Source: Arthrinium phaeospermum (lineage: Eukaryota > Ascomycota > Sordariomycetes > Amphisphaeriales > Apiosporaceae). From it: 64,000 nucleotides of DNA. The translations under genes and the position numbers were made by a program. The notes below the pieces were generated by a model. It did no database searches. It saw only the letters and a program-made list of their open reading frames with translations, and had not been told where the DNA came from. The DNA is taken from positions 3,968,001 through 4,032,000 of the forward strand of contig QYRS01000004.1 in assembly GCA_006503535.1 (NCBI GenBank). The letters are read 5' to 3'. Positions 54,061 through 64,000 of the stretch are shown one piece after another. Within the stretch, counting starts at the first letter, position 1. Every line of letters starts with the position of its first letter.

Positions 54061-56089
54061 ATGGGGCAAGCCCATTCGGAAGAAGTGCGCTCCAAGGAGG
54101 ATATTACGGCTGAGCTGGTAAGCGATCACAACCAATAACAGTGGCATGCATTGATGCGGAGAACATCTGCTGACCTCGCCTGTGTCTTTTCGGCATCCTG
54201 TTTAGGCTGAGAAATTCGCACGCAAATGCTTCGAACCGCTCGAACTGTACTGCTTCAAAGACAACTTCAGGTCGCTCGCCGACCACCAACAGAACATCCG
54301 CTACATCAAGGAAGATGTCGTCGCCAAGTTCCTCGAGCTGCCCGACGTCCTCAATGTCTCACCCGTCGTCTTCCAGATGCTGTCGTACATCGGCGCCTTC
54401 CCGTTTCTCGAAGATGCCCCCGCCGTCCTGGGCTTCGAGCAGATGATTGTCTGCGTCGCCATCCTCACCGACAGATACACCAAGATTCTGGCCAAGGGAG
54501 CGGCAACGCGTAGGAAGCTGCTGTTCAAGAGCATGGCCGTCTATGATCGTAAGATGTCCGAGATTGAGAAGCGGCCGGCGTCGCCTACAGTAGAAGGAGA
54601 CGAATTCAAGGAGAACGGTGGCGGCTCCTCCGGCACCGCAGCGGGGCGAAGCCATGCCCCCGGTTTTGCCGTTGACGAGGCAGGCGATGACGAAGACGAT
54701 CTGGGCGCGGAAGATGCGGATGACGACGAGCTGGTGCTAGCCGCGCTCAACTCGCTAGACCTCAACGACGCCTTCAAGACGGGCGACCTGCATGCGGCCT
54801 CGACCCACGGCGCTATGATCCCGGCCGACAACTTCCGGCGGCTGATCATGCTGCTGCTGCTCATTGCGCCGCTGGGCCCCCAGGAGACGCTTTCCACCTA
54901 CGCGGATCGCGTCGTGGGCGACGAGCTGGACGGGCTGCGCGACACGGCCAACAACATCCTCTCGTCGCTGATCAATGTCGAGCGGACCCCGGGGATCACC
55001 TTTGCCCAGTTCCGGCGCATCATCCCCGCCAACCTGCCGTTCCTGTTCCAGGGCTTCAACTCCCTGTTCGAGCACTTCCTCTTCTCGCGCAACCTCGACT
55101 TCACCAAGAAGCGCAAGGAGAGCATCGGTTCATCAGGGTCGTCGATCGGCTCGCCGCCATCCCCGCCGGCGATAAGGCGAGTCCGAACCTCGTCATCCTC
55201 TCTGCCGCCCCTCCTGCCGGACAAGGGCGCCCACATCCTCAACCCCAACATCTTATCGCAGCTCTCCTTCTTCATCCCCGGCGAGACGCTCTTCCGCCGC
55301 ATGCGGCTGCTGTACTCGGGCGCCGACGCCGGCTTCTCCATGGGCAGCTTTGAGACCAAGGTCTTCAACTGGCGCGCCCCGACCCTGTTGCTCGTGTCCG
55401 GCACCCGGCTCGCCCAGTCCGCCGATGCGCACCACCGCGCCCAAGGAGCCGAGGGCATCTTTATGGACTCGCTGCCGCCCCGCCGGTTCCCCGACGGTAG
55501 TCCCGCGGGCCGGAGCGAGGACCGCGTCATGTTTGGCGTGCTGGTCAAGCAGCCCTGGCGCGCGGCGCACAAGGAGTGCTTCGGGGACTCGGAAACCCTG
55601 CTGTTCCAGCTGAGCCCCGTGCACGACGTGTTCCGCGCCTCCTCGGTCAACCAGGACTACGTCTCGTTCGCCAAGGCGCCCGCCGCCGCCTTCCCGGGCA
55701 TCACGGTGGGCTGCCCGTCCCCGAAGGCGGCGACGCAGTCGCGGCACCCGACGCTGCGGGCGCTGGGCCCCGTGTCGCTGGTGATCGACTCGAGCTTCGA
55801 GTACGGCGTCTTCACGCACGACTACACGTCGCGGGGCGGCGCGTTCGCGACCAGCAGCGCCCGGCGCTACGACTTCCAGGACCGGTTCCAGATTGACGAC
55901 ATCGAGGTCTGGGGCTGCGGCGGCGACGACGAGGCCCGGGGGCAGCGGGAGCGCTGGGAGTGGGAGCACCGCGAGGCCGAGGCGCGGCGCCGCATCAATC
56001 TCGGGACCGGCGACCGCGAGGCGGATCGGCAGTTGCTGGAGATGGCGGGGTTGGTTGGGAATAACCGTTCCGGGGGGTCCATGGGCTGA
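54061..56089 (+). CDS. rtc5: Rtc5-like TLDc-domain protein
   Basis: Exons 54061-54117 and 54206-56089 (88-nt intron, gtaagc donor, ttag acceptor, phase 0) give 646 aa. The 19-codon first exon supplies MGQAHSEEV, with Gly2 and Ser6 as in an N-myristoylation signal. An EF-hand-like helical N-terminal half follows, then a TLDc domain over about residues 330-570 (NWRAPTLLLVSGT, MFGVLVKQPWR, DSETLLFQLSPVHDVFRAS, SLVIDSSFEYGVFTHDYTSRGG). In yeast, Rtc5 is an N-myristoylated vacuolar protein that acts on V-ATPase assembly, as TLDc proteins generally do. The C-terminal part ends in a basic, helix-rich tail. An acidic low-complexity insert (DEAGDDEDDLGAEDADDDE) lies near residue 205. Both frame and family are well supported. 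Confidence 0.9.
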
Positions 56090-56561
56090 GCTGAGCTGAG
56101 CTGAGTTGGTTTGGTTCCTGTGGTCGTTTGGCAGGCTGCCTGTCTCTCGTTTGATGTGGCCAGGGTATCTGGACGAGATGGGATTCATGGCGTTAGGGAG
56201 TAATCATGATGCATGCGACATTGATAGTGTGGCGATTGCTACGTATACTCCTCTCACTTCAAAAGTAGAGTGATCAAACGAGTCGTGTATTCATACATGC
56301 TTAATATGTATGTTGTTGTTGTCCCAATGACATGCTGAAGGCATCAGCAATAATGATTGATTCCAAATTCCCTCCATGGCCTTTTGTATTCGTACATATA
56401 TACAGAGTGGATATACAGTTTTCAGGAAATGCAAACTGGGTGCACTAATAACCTCCGTGGATTCTTTTCCTCCCCTTGCAAATGATCGTCGACATTACGT
56501 CTGTTTTTTGGTATCTTTGAACCCACCGTGTTCATGGTTTCTCCTTTCCAATTCTCTCCGT
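56090..56561. other. Convergent intergenic space
   Basis: About 470 bases between Rtc5 and Rcf1 stops. It opens with a short GAGCT tandem (56085-56106). No gene seen. Confidence 0.5.
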
Positions 56562-57409
56562 TTATTTCTTCTCATTTGAGGATGTCGAAGCATCCTCATT
56601 CTTCTTCCCCGAGCCAAACCAGCTGCCACCAGTTTGTGACAGAGCCCCCAAGACGGTAGAACCCTCCTTCTTGCCCTCCAGGGGCACCTGTCCCTCGCCG
56701 TCGGCTGTCGCCTCTCCAGCCGGCGTCGCCGCTGCCGTGGGGTTCTTGGCGGCGTCCTTGACCTGCTGCTGGCGGCGCTCGCGGCGGCGGTTGATGTGGT
56801 CCTGCAGCTCCTGCTCCTCGCGGTCGCGGACCTCGAGCTCGCGCAGCCACTTGGCGTTGCGCTCCTCGGCGCGCTGCTGGGCCTCGAGCTTGATGAGCTC
56901 CTGCCGCTTCTCCCGGTCCTTGCCGTAGTAGGCCCCGCCCGCCACGATGGCGCACACGGTGAAGGCCTGCGCGCCGATGCGGGCGCGGAACATGCGCTGG
57001 ACTTGGGCGTGGTCGCCGCGGCGCATGCCCTTCCAGGCGTTGTAGAGGGCGGCGCAGGTTAGGAGGGTTCCTGTTGGGGAGGAGAGCGAGGGATATGGTC
57101 AGCGGTTTGCTTCTTGGCTGGGGGTATAGGAGGCCTTGTCGTCCAAAGGTGGCTCGGCGCTGAGTCTGGGGTATAATCGATTTATGGCACTGAAGCAAAA
57201 CAAGAAGGGAAACGTACCGAGCGGGACCAATGGCTCTTCCTTCAGCTTGCGCCAGACCTTCTGCGAGCCGGTTTCCTGGTAATCCCTGTGTTGGAAGACA
57301 TCATGAGTGAGCTTCTTTTTTTTTTGCTGGTTGAGCGGACGCCGGGGCGGGTGGAGAAGTCGACCTACCTATCGTCGTCAAAGGACGAGGGCATCGGTTT
57401 GTCGGCCAT
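56562..57409 (-). CDS. rcf1: Rcf1-like HIG1-domain respiratory supercomplex factor
   Basis: Exons 57409-57369, 57285-57218 and 57070-56562 give 205 aa. The first two exons are too short to stand out alone; joined they read MADKPMPSSFDDDR, then DYQETGSQKVWRKLKEEPLVPLG, the conserved start of Rcf1. The HIG1 domain follows with two hydrophobic helices (LLTCAALYNAW and AFTVCAIVAGGAYYG) around the QRMFRARIGAQ motif. A charged coiled coil (QELIKLEAQQRAEERNAKWL...) and a low-complexity tail complete it. The protein sits in the inner mitochondrial membrane and helps cytochrome c oxidase assembly and III-IV supercomplexes. Donors gtaggt and gtacgt and acceptors acag and acag all fit. A length of 205 aa is usual for filamentous fungi. 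Confidence 0.92.
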
Positions 57410-58531
57410 GGTTGCGTCGGTCTGCTAGCTTCCCGCCTGGAACTACTATCGTCTCGATTTCCGGGACAGTGGTATTTGTTGAAAATGAACCGGGCGTTGT
57501 CGTCGTCGTCGGTTCTCCGGAATTGGCAGGGTCGTTCGTCTTCAATTGGGGAAAAAGTGCACGATGCCCGCCGGAAAATCAAATGATGATGACATGGATT
57601 TGCGATTGGACCCCTGCCGAATTATGTAAGTGTACCCATGCCCGCTGTAGCTGTAGGCGCCACGAGGGGAGAGCTTCCCTCCCCCGCTAAGCCGAATTGG
57701 AGCTCTAAAAGCTGCAACATCATGCCATTCAATGCGCGCCGATAACTCTGAACATATGATTTCTTGACAAGGTATGACTATGTATGTAGGTGGTGACTGG
57801 ACACAGCAGGCAATTGGACCATAAATAGTAGTAGAGCACAATTGACTGGATTTGATATTGATTTAAAAATTCACTCCGGCTCTTCGCTCAAATTCGAATA
57901 CAGCTCTACGTTTCTTCTTTCTTGCTGCTTGCTGCATACCAGGAACTGACGCAAAGACGTACAAGAGAACCCCGCGTATGTGTATAAATCTTCTCAGAGA
58001 AAGTGTGATCTTGAGACATCACCTACGCAGTCAGGTATAGGGTTCATCCACAGACCTGTATACAAGACGTAAGTTGATGTCGAGAAGCCGATATAAGCCG
58101 CTGTCATCTAGCAATCGTTACAGGATTTTAACTCGACATTTTGATAGAACAATGGCTTCAATGGCACGAGTCGTCGTTGCTAGTCGTTGCGCACCCAGGG
58201 GTCCAATGATGCCAATGTGCCTATCTTTAGGTAATTGCCCGATTGCCCCTCCATGACTCTAACTCCTGCAAGCTTACCTTGCGCTGCGCTGCCCCACATC
58301 TGGGAAATTTCCCAAAAACTCGCGCCGAACTCGGGCAGGGCAGGGCCGTCGCAAGCATGCAATCATTAAGTCATTAGAGCGGTCGAGAATACTCAATTCG
58401 GTATTACTTACTTATTCATCGAGTCCCATACAGCTTCTTCGTTGCGAATACCGTCGGTGACCACATACCCAGCAAAGCCTCCCGCGCACTCTCTCGGCTT
58501 CTTCCGGTGTCGTCAACGGCATCAACACACA
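57410..58531. other. Divergent promoter region of Rcf1 and Ilv1
   Basis: About 1.1 kb. A plus frame of 60 codons at 58074-58256 has no support as a gene, though it could be an upstream open frame. A Gcn4-type core is listed separately. Confidence 0.45.
58254..58259 (+). promoter_or_regulatory. Gcn4/CPC1-type core (TGACTC) upstream of ilv1
   Basis: TGACTC occurs 273 bases before the Ilv1 ATG. This is the core of the Gcn4/CPC1 site that controls amino-acid biosynthesis genes under starvation. The full TGACTCA is not present (next base T), and a six-base match can be chance. Confidence 0.3.
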
Positions 58532-60368
58532 ATGGCGTCAACGGCAGCACCAACTGATGGTGCCGTCCTGACCAACGGTACAACAACCACCGACCAGATG
58601 CCGCAAACCAATGGCACCACCAACAACGTCAACGGCCATGGGCGCCAGACGCCCTCCATATCCGGCCTCGCCCTGACCGAATACAGCGTCAACCCCAATT
58701 CGCCGCCGCGCGCAACCAGCTCTGCGCCCCTGGTCCCTGAGGACTACCTCCTGCCGAACGGCCACCCGGATTATGTCCGCCTCATCAACACAAGCCGCGT
58801 CTACGACGTATGCGAGCGGACCCCCTTAACACCCGCTGTTTCGTTATCTAGAAGACTGGAATGCGATGTACTACTCAAGCGCGAAGACATGCAACCCGTC
58901 TTCAGCTTCAAGCTGCGCGGCGCCTACAACAAGATGGCCCATCTGTCGCCCGAGCAGAGCTGGAAAGGAGTAAGACACAGCCCGGAGCCATTGGTGGTCT
59001 GATTATGAAAAACAAATACTGACTTGAGATTGTTTCGGTCGACAGGTCGTGGCATGCAGTGCCGGAAACCACGCGCAGGGTGTCGCATACTCTGCCCGCA
59101 AACTCAAGATCCCTGCCACCATCGTGATGCCCGAGGGCACGCCCAACATCAAGCACGCCAACGTCTCGAGGCTGGGCGGCACCGTCGTCTTGCACGGCCC
59201 GGATTTCGATACCGCCAAGGCCGAGTGCCAGAGATTGGAACGAACCCACGGCCTCATCAACATCCCCCCCTTTGACGACCCCTACGTCATTGCGGGCCAG
59301 GGCACCATTGGCTCCGAGTTGCTCGGGCAAACCAACCTGAACAAGACCGAGGCCATCTTCTGCTGCGTCGGCGGCGGCGGTCTGATCGCTGGCATCGGCG
59401 TCTACATCCGGCGCATGTACCCCCATGTCAAGATCATTGGTGTCGAGCAGGATGACGCCAACGCCATGGCGCAGTCCCTGGCCAAGGGGGAGCGCGTGGT
59501 CCTCAAGGACGTGGGCTTCTTCGCCGACGGCGCCGCCGTCAAGACGGTGGGCGAGGAGACGTTCCGCGTCTGCCAGGAGGTCGTGGACGAGATCGTGCAG
59601 GTCAGCAAGGACGAGACGTGCGCCGCCATCAAGGACGTCTTCGAGGACACGCGCTCCATCGTGGAGCCGGCCGGCGCCCTGGCCGTGGCCGGGCTCAAGA
59701 AGTGGGTCGGCCAGAACCCCTCGAGCAACGTCAACCGTTCTTTGGTCGCCATCCTCAGCGGCGCCAACATGAACTTCGACCGTCTGCGCTTCGTCGGCGA
59801 GCGTGCCACCCTGGGCGAGGGCAAGGAGGCCCTGCTCTCGGTGCGCATCCCCGAGCGCCCGGGCGCCTTCGCCGAGCTCATCGACTGCATCATGCCGCAC
59901 AACGTGACCGAGTTCTCGTACCGATACTCGCACGACGACGTCGCCAACGTGCTGGTGGGCATCTCGCTGCTGGCGCCCGTCAGCGAGCGCGCGACGGAGC
60001 TGCAACGGCTGACGGAGCGCATCAACACGTCCAACATGGCGGTGACGGACCTCTCGGGCAACGAGCTGGCCAAGTCGCACATCCGCTACCTGGTGGGCGG
60101 CCGCGCCACCGTCGCCGACGAGCGCGTCTACATGTTCACCTTCCCCGAGCGGCCGGGCGCCCTCCAGAAGTTCCTCATGACGCTGCGCACCGACTACAAC
60201 ATCAGCCTCTTCCAGTACCGCAACAGCGGCGGCGACGTCGGCGAGATCGTCGCGGGCATCCAGTGCCCCGAGGTCCACGAGCTCGAGAAGTTCCTCAAGC
60301 AGATCGGCTACCCCTACAAGGACTGCACCGACGACCCCGTCTTCAAGACGTTCCTCCGCGCCGACTAA
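58532..60368 (+). CDS. ilv1: Threonine deaminase
   Basis: Exons 58532-58969 and 59046-60368 (76-nt intron, gtaaga donor, acag acceptor) give 586 aa. It converts threonine to 2-oxobutanoate and ammonia, the first step of isoleucine synthesis. The PLP lysine is Lys127 in [11 protein letters not shown]; cofactor and substrate loops are [16 protein letters not shown] and the [12 protein letters not shown] glycine loop. The C-terminus has two ACT-like regulatory domains ([19 protein letters not shown] and [17 protein letters not shown]), which bind isoleucine and valine. The first 70 residues are Thr/Asn/Pro-rich. The frame is open upstream to 58442 without an ATG, and no clear mitochondrial presequence is visible with this start, although the yeast enzyme is mitochondrial; an upstream spliced exon is possible. 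Confidence 0.95.
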
Positions 60369-61277
60369 AAGTTCTCATCCACAGCATGTAACCCAAAAAC
60401 ATATAGGCTAGAGAAAAGTAGAGAAAAGTTTCTTAGATACGTAACGCGCACAGACATACATAGAAGCCACACGGGGCTCATGGGGGAGTTTCTTTCGGGC
60501 GTTTCGGTTCGGGGGGTCGGGCGCGCGAACGTGGGTTTCTTATTTCTTATTCGATACCTCTTTTCGCGTTAATAAACCACACGACCACGCAATTTACACA
60601 CGCTTTACCAATCGAAGTTTCGAGAAATACGCACTAACTGTGTTTCGACGTATGAGTGTATTAGCAGCCGGGAATGGTTCCCAGACGCCTCCGCCTTTTA
60701 CCCCTTTCAGATAGTGTTATGGTGCTGTGCGATCTCATCGATCGGATCCTCCACGAAAGGGGTATTGAAAAGTCCGCGATCCCTGGTCATCCAGAGGCGG
60801 GCGTAAATCGGCGTCGTCTTATCGGTGATTCCTGAGTGACACTGGGCCAAGTGTAAGGACGTATATGACCATCAAGTCGTGGTGGTAGGGAGGATCATCT
60901 GCTCATTTTCCCTTCATCTGACGTCCAGATTGCTTTAGTGCTGATGGGGCGTCCAATCCGGCGCATATCTAGACAGAACTGTGTGCTCCCGCTCCTTGGT
61001 ACAGGGATATGGTCTCACTTCTGTTCCATCTTCACGTGCCCAAGTGAAAAATGCGATCTTGAGTGTGCATTAGGGTGCGCGACCCTTCCTGAATTTCATT
61101 AATGCTATAGTGGTATCGAAGGAGAAAGAGAGAAACAACCAGGAACCCCCCATCCCCCATTATCGTGCCTGGCTTCGTTATTCAGGCAGACCTCGTCCGT
61201 CTTCAATGCTTCATTCCGTTTAGGAAGTTCTCCCGCAGCCGCGTCGCCCGAGTCGGCGCGCTAGAAGGTCCACCCTG
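60369..61277. other. Convergent intergenic space
   Basis: About 900 bases between the Ilv1 stop and the restored PLAC8 end. Contains the 3' UTRs. No supported gene. Confidence 0.45.
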
Positions 61278-61896
61278 CTACTGGTAGCCCTGCTGCGGCT
61301 GGTACTGGCCCACGCCCCCCGCGCCCTCCTTACCGGAGCCGTCGCCGTGATGCGCGGCCGCGGGCGGCGACGGCATGCCCATGGGGGCTGCGCCTGGTAC
61401 TGGTTTTGGACGGGGGCGACGGGCAGGCGCGACTTGACTTCGTTGTCCTGCTGGATGACGGCGCAGCAAGGGCACCAGTACGAGGTGCAGCAGTCGCCGA
61501 CGCCCGAGCCGGGGATCTGGAACCGCTCGCGGATCTCGGACCGCTTCATCATGGCGTAGATCCATCCGCAGCCGGTGAACCACGTCAGCGCGCCGTGGAT
61601 CAGGCAGTCGCTGTTGAGCAGGTCCGAGGTCTGCATCGTGGGGTCGCGCATGCGGTCCGCCGTCTTGCCGACCACTAGTTTTGGTGGGTTAGTATTGTTT
61701 CAATCTTGGTGGTGGAGGCACAATGTAGGGCAGGGTACTTACAGAGACAGGGGAGGAATGTGCCCAAGAGGCAGTTTTCGCAAGGGGAGCAGTTGCACAA
61801 GCTATTCTGCCACTCGCCGCCTTGGACTTGCTGCGATGGCATGGGTTGGTGCTCCATTTGCATGGGCGTCTGGTTTTGGTACTGCTGGTGCTCCAT
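61278..61896 (-). CDS. PLAC8 family cysteine-rich protein with an apparent frameshift
   Basis: Exons 61896-61743 and 61674 onward (68-nt intron, gtaagt donor, ctag acceptor). The N-terminus is Gln/Met-rich, then NSLCNCSPCENCLLGTFLPCL joins the second exon (LVGKTADRMRD). FTGCGWIYAMMKRSEIRERF and VGDCCTSYWCPCCAVIQQDNEV complete the PLAC8 domain, with CCxxxxCPCC and hydrophobic stretches. The family includes membrane proteins linked to metal tolerance and cell size; here the function is unknown. After QAQPP the frame turns into an Arg-rich tail ending at 61220, whereas another frame gives a family-like tail (MGMPSPPAAAHHGDGSGKEG...) ending at 61278. The switch lies in a five-base G run at 61383-61387. 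I give the natural end at 61278 and regard the shift as error or mutation. Confidence 0.75.
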
Positions 61897-63847
61897 CTTG
61901 GCGGTGTTGCTGTTGAGTATTGGATGGGTGTGGGTGTTGTTGTAAGATGCCGAGTAGAGTATATGAAGCTTGGATGCGATGCTAAACACAACAACCAGTG
62001 AAAGAGAGCAATACAGTAATGAAGAATATCTGCTGTCTGCTGCTGGGTGAGAGAGAGGAAATATGGATGATGGTTTGGTGAGATGCGAGACGGGCAAATC
62101 CACGCGACAACAGCAGAACAAAGGAAGGGAAATGTGCCTGTTGTGTTGGGGGCGCAGGTTGCATTTATTGCTATTGCGTAATTGTTACCATGGGGAGGCG
62201 TGTTGGGCTGGCTTCCTGCCGCCATGGGGTCCATGAAGCCCATGGGCCCGTGGGGCTGAAAAGAGAAAGAGGCACAGCTGAAAGGGAAAAGTAAGTGCGC
62301 TCTCCGTTTGGGCAGACATTGAACAATGACCCTTCCCTCGCCAAAGTATTCCATTGTCATACCTAGCCGAGCCCACGAGCTTCTTAGTCGGGCTGTGGAG
62401 ATGAAGTGGAACACAGCTATGTACACGGTCAATGCCGTGACTATACTATACGGCATTACCTGCTGATGCGACTCTCATGGCAGAGCTATCTAGGTAGCCC
62501 TGTCTCAACAGCAAGGGTCCAGGTATCCCAGTACTGCGATAACGGCTTGTGTCACGCTGTTCATCGGAGAGCAACCATCGATAGATTGGAGTGGTTGAAG
62601 CATCTCCCAGAACCACAGCTCGTATGGTTATCGATGACGGCGTTGGCTGCGTTGATCTTCTGTTGGTTTCTTCACTTCGCGTATGAGGTGATCCCAAGTT
62701 CCCAACATGCGATCAGGGACGCCGTCTAGCCCAGACTAGCCAAAAGTCAAAGGGTCAAGAGGCAAGCCATTGCGGCCCATGGAAGGAAGAGTTGACGATC
62801 GGTGCCCATTGTGTGAGTTGTACATGAGAAACTATCGATGCTGACAGGAGGCACAGCAAGGGCATGCATGGTGCCTTCCCTCGTCTTTTTAGGTTAGGTG
62901 GTGGTCGATCTGCATTGGCTCGCATTGGCGACTTGCAGGACCCCGAGGACCCCCCTGCCCCCAGCGAATATTCCCCCCAAACCGCCGTCGAATCAGGGAC
63001 CTGGTGAGACCCGACGCTGAGGCTGAGTGGTGGCTGCTGCAGGACGAACAACGCAAAAACGCCCCCGCTGCGCTTTCTAAGTAAGCAGCCGTAGGGGACC
63101 ATTTGGTAGCGCCAATTCAATTTGTCCTAGCCCCAGGAGCCGACTCGTTTTAGCGTCCTAGGGCTGATGAAAGCAATTTGTTTGTTCCTAATTTAGCTGA
63201 CCCTTCTTTTCATTTTAGGGGGGCCGAGTGGAAGCGAAGCCAAGGAGCGCAACAGGGAAAACGTTTTGGTGTTTGAACCGCACATTTTGCATCTGAATTA
63301 TCGTTGGAGAGGTAAAATAGCTTCGGATAATGATGTTACTGCCTTGGAATTCCCGGCAAGACTTACCAGCTTACTCATACATGCATATCTATATATGCAG
63401 GCAGATGACGATGCCTGGGGGATCTGCGCCAAGAAGCCCGCCCGAGATGACATGGCGTCTGAGTCCGATCCCACATGAGCTGCGAAATTAGGACGTGCAT
63501 CCGCTTTCCGCTTTCTGCTCTTCGTTTGAATGACCTCTGGATCACAGAAACTCATGTTGACTGGATCTTGACGCTCTCTTCAATTTGAAGTCTGACAACG
63601 AGCAATGCCAACTCTTATGTATATAAACTTGCCATACATGAGAATCCAGAACTTGGGTATGTCTGGGATCTATCAAGCAAACCGTTCTGGCGTGAAACTA
63701 CCTGCACCCAGTCAATCAACTCCCGTCATTTTTCCGACAACCCAAGCAGTCTATAAAGGTATACAAGGGCTGACCAATGCCCAGGTCGCCTGCCATGCCA
63801 CGTTCGCCAAAATCAAATACAGGAGAGCGGCAGAGTTATACGCTGCG
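61897..63847. other. Gene-poor stretch, PLAC8 promoter
   Basis: About 1.95 kb. Minus-strand frames around 61897-62456 are PLAC8 leader, not exons. A 107-aa plus frame (62406-62729) with a Trp/Leu-rich hydrophobic segment lacks other support. No RNA gene or repeat seen. Confidence 0.4.
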
Positions 63848-64000
63848 TCACGACGACGACGGTGATGCTGCTGCCGCATCCGCCTCGTTGACGATGCTTT
63901 TGCTCATGATCATGTAGTCGGGCACGAAGACCTTGCCGAACCGGAGCTTGCGCGGCTCCGGCGACATCTCGTCCTTCTCGAAGCCCAGCTTGCGGTAGAA
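63848..64000 (-). CDS. C-terminal end of a GNAT N-acetyltransferase (partial)
   Basis: The last 50 codons of a minus-strand gene whose start lies beyond the window. The text FYRKLGFEKDEMSPEPRKL followed by VFVPDYMIMSKSIVNEAD is the end of an acetyl-CoA-dependent GNAT fold (FYxKLGF is the typical last conserved motif). The DEMSPE and PDYMIMSK parts remind me of Nat4/NatD, the histone N-terminal acetyltransferase, but too little is present to be sure. The tail is Ala/Ser-rich. Confidence 0.7.
   Translation of the reverse strand, partial: FYRKLGFEKDEMSPEPRKLRFGKVFVPDYMIMSKSIVNEADAAAASPSSS

Noticed and set aside
55253..56188. 311-codon minus frame over Rtc5
   Set aside because: Antisense shadow of the TLDc domain. 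Arg/Pro/Ala-rich, no conserved text.
58908..60278. 456-codon open frame antisense to threonine deaminase
   Set aside because: Same cause as above: high third-position GC in ilv1. The text is low-complexity without motifs.

Overview
The window looks like genomic DNA of a filamentous ascomycete (Pezizomycotina, most likely a Sordariomycete). Genes are monocistronic and lie on both strands. Most are cut by short introns (about 47-90 nt) with GTRAGT-like donors, coding sequence is GC-rich, and the families are fungal (Rtc5, Rcf1, Atg28-like, A-T-TE quinone-synthetase type, SRPK-like kinase, fungal AAA ATPase, DUF7708). I rebuilt exon structures by hand from reading frame, splice sites and family alignment from memory. 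No search was run.

The layout is core, accessory, core. The left part (0-14.2 kb) has an F-box/ankyrin protein, a secreted cysteine-containing protein, an Atg28-like coiled-coil protein, a tiny four-exon DUF1748 gene and an intronless pyruvate kinase. From about 14 to 53 kb the sequence is accessory in character. It holds a decayed gene (17.8-19 kb), a 743-aa membrane protein flanked by a diverged inverted repeat, a BBE-like flavoprotein, an F-box protein, a small membrane protein, a fructosamine-kinase-like protein convergent with a DHA1 MFS transporter, two paralogous small secreted cysteine-rich proteins, a 16-bp minisatellite, a trypsin-fold protease, an SRPK-like kinase, an A-T-TE NRPS-like enzyme, an RS-rich AAA ATPase divergent from a DUF7708 protein with a degenerate P-loop, and a 2EXR-like gene with a frameshift. 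The right part (54-64 kb) returns to conserved genes: Rtc5 (TLDc), Rcf1 (HIG1), threonine deaminase Ilv1, a PLAC8 protein with a frameshift, and the 3' end of a GNAT acetyltransferase.

The accessory part suggests environmental or host interaction: secreted cysteine-rich proteins, one single-enzyme secondary-metabolite synthetase, a multidrug-type transporter, a flavin oxidase, and regulatory/NLR-like proteins (AAA ATPase, DUF7708, trypsin-like protease, atypical kinase). No compact biosynthetic cluster is visible around the A-T-TE enzyme. The most unusual signals are a duplicated secreted-protein locus with conserved sequence on its divergent side, two related palindromes with compensatory differences, a flavoenzyme lacking both usual flavin-attachment residues, and an RS-domain AAA ATPase close to an SR-kinase-like gene.
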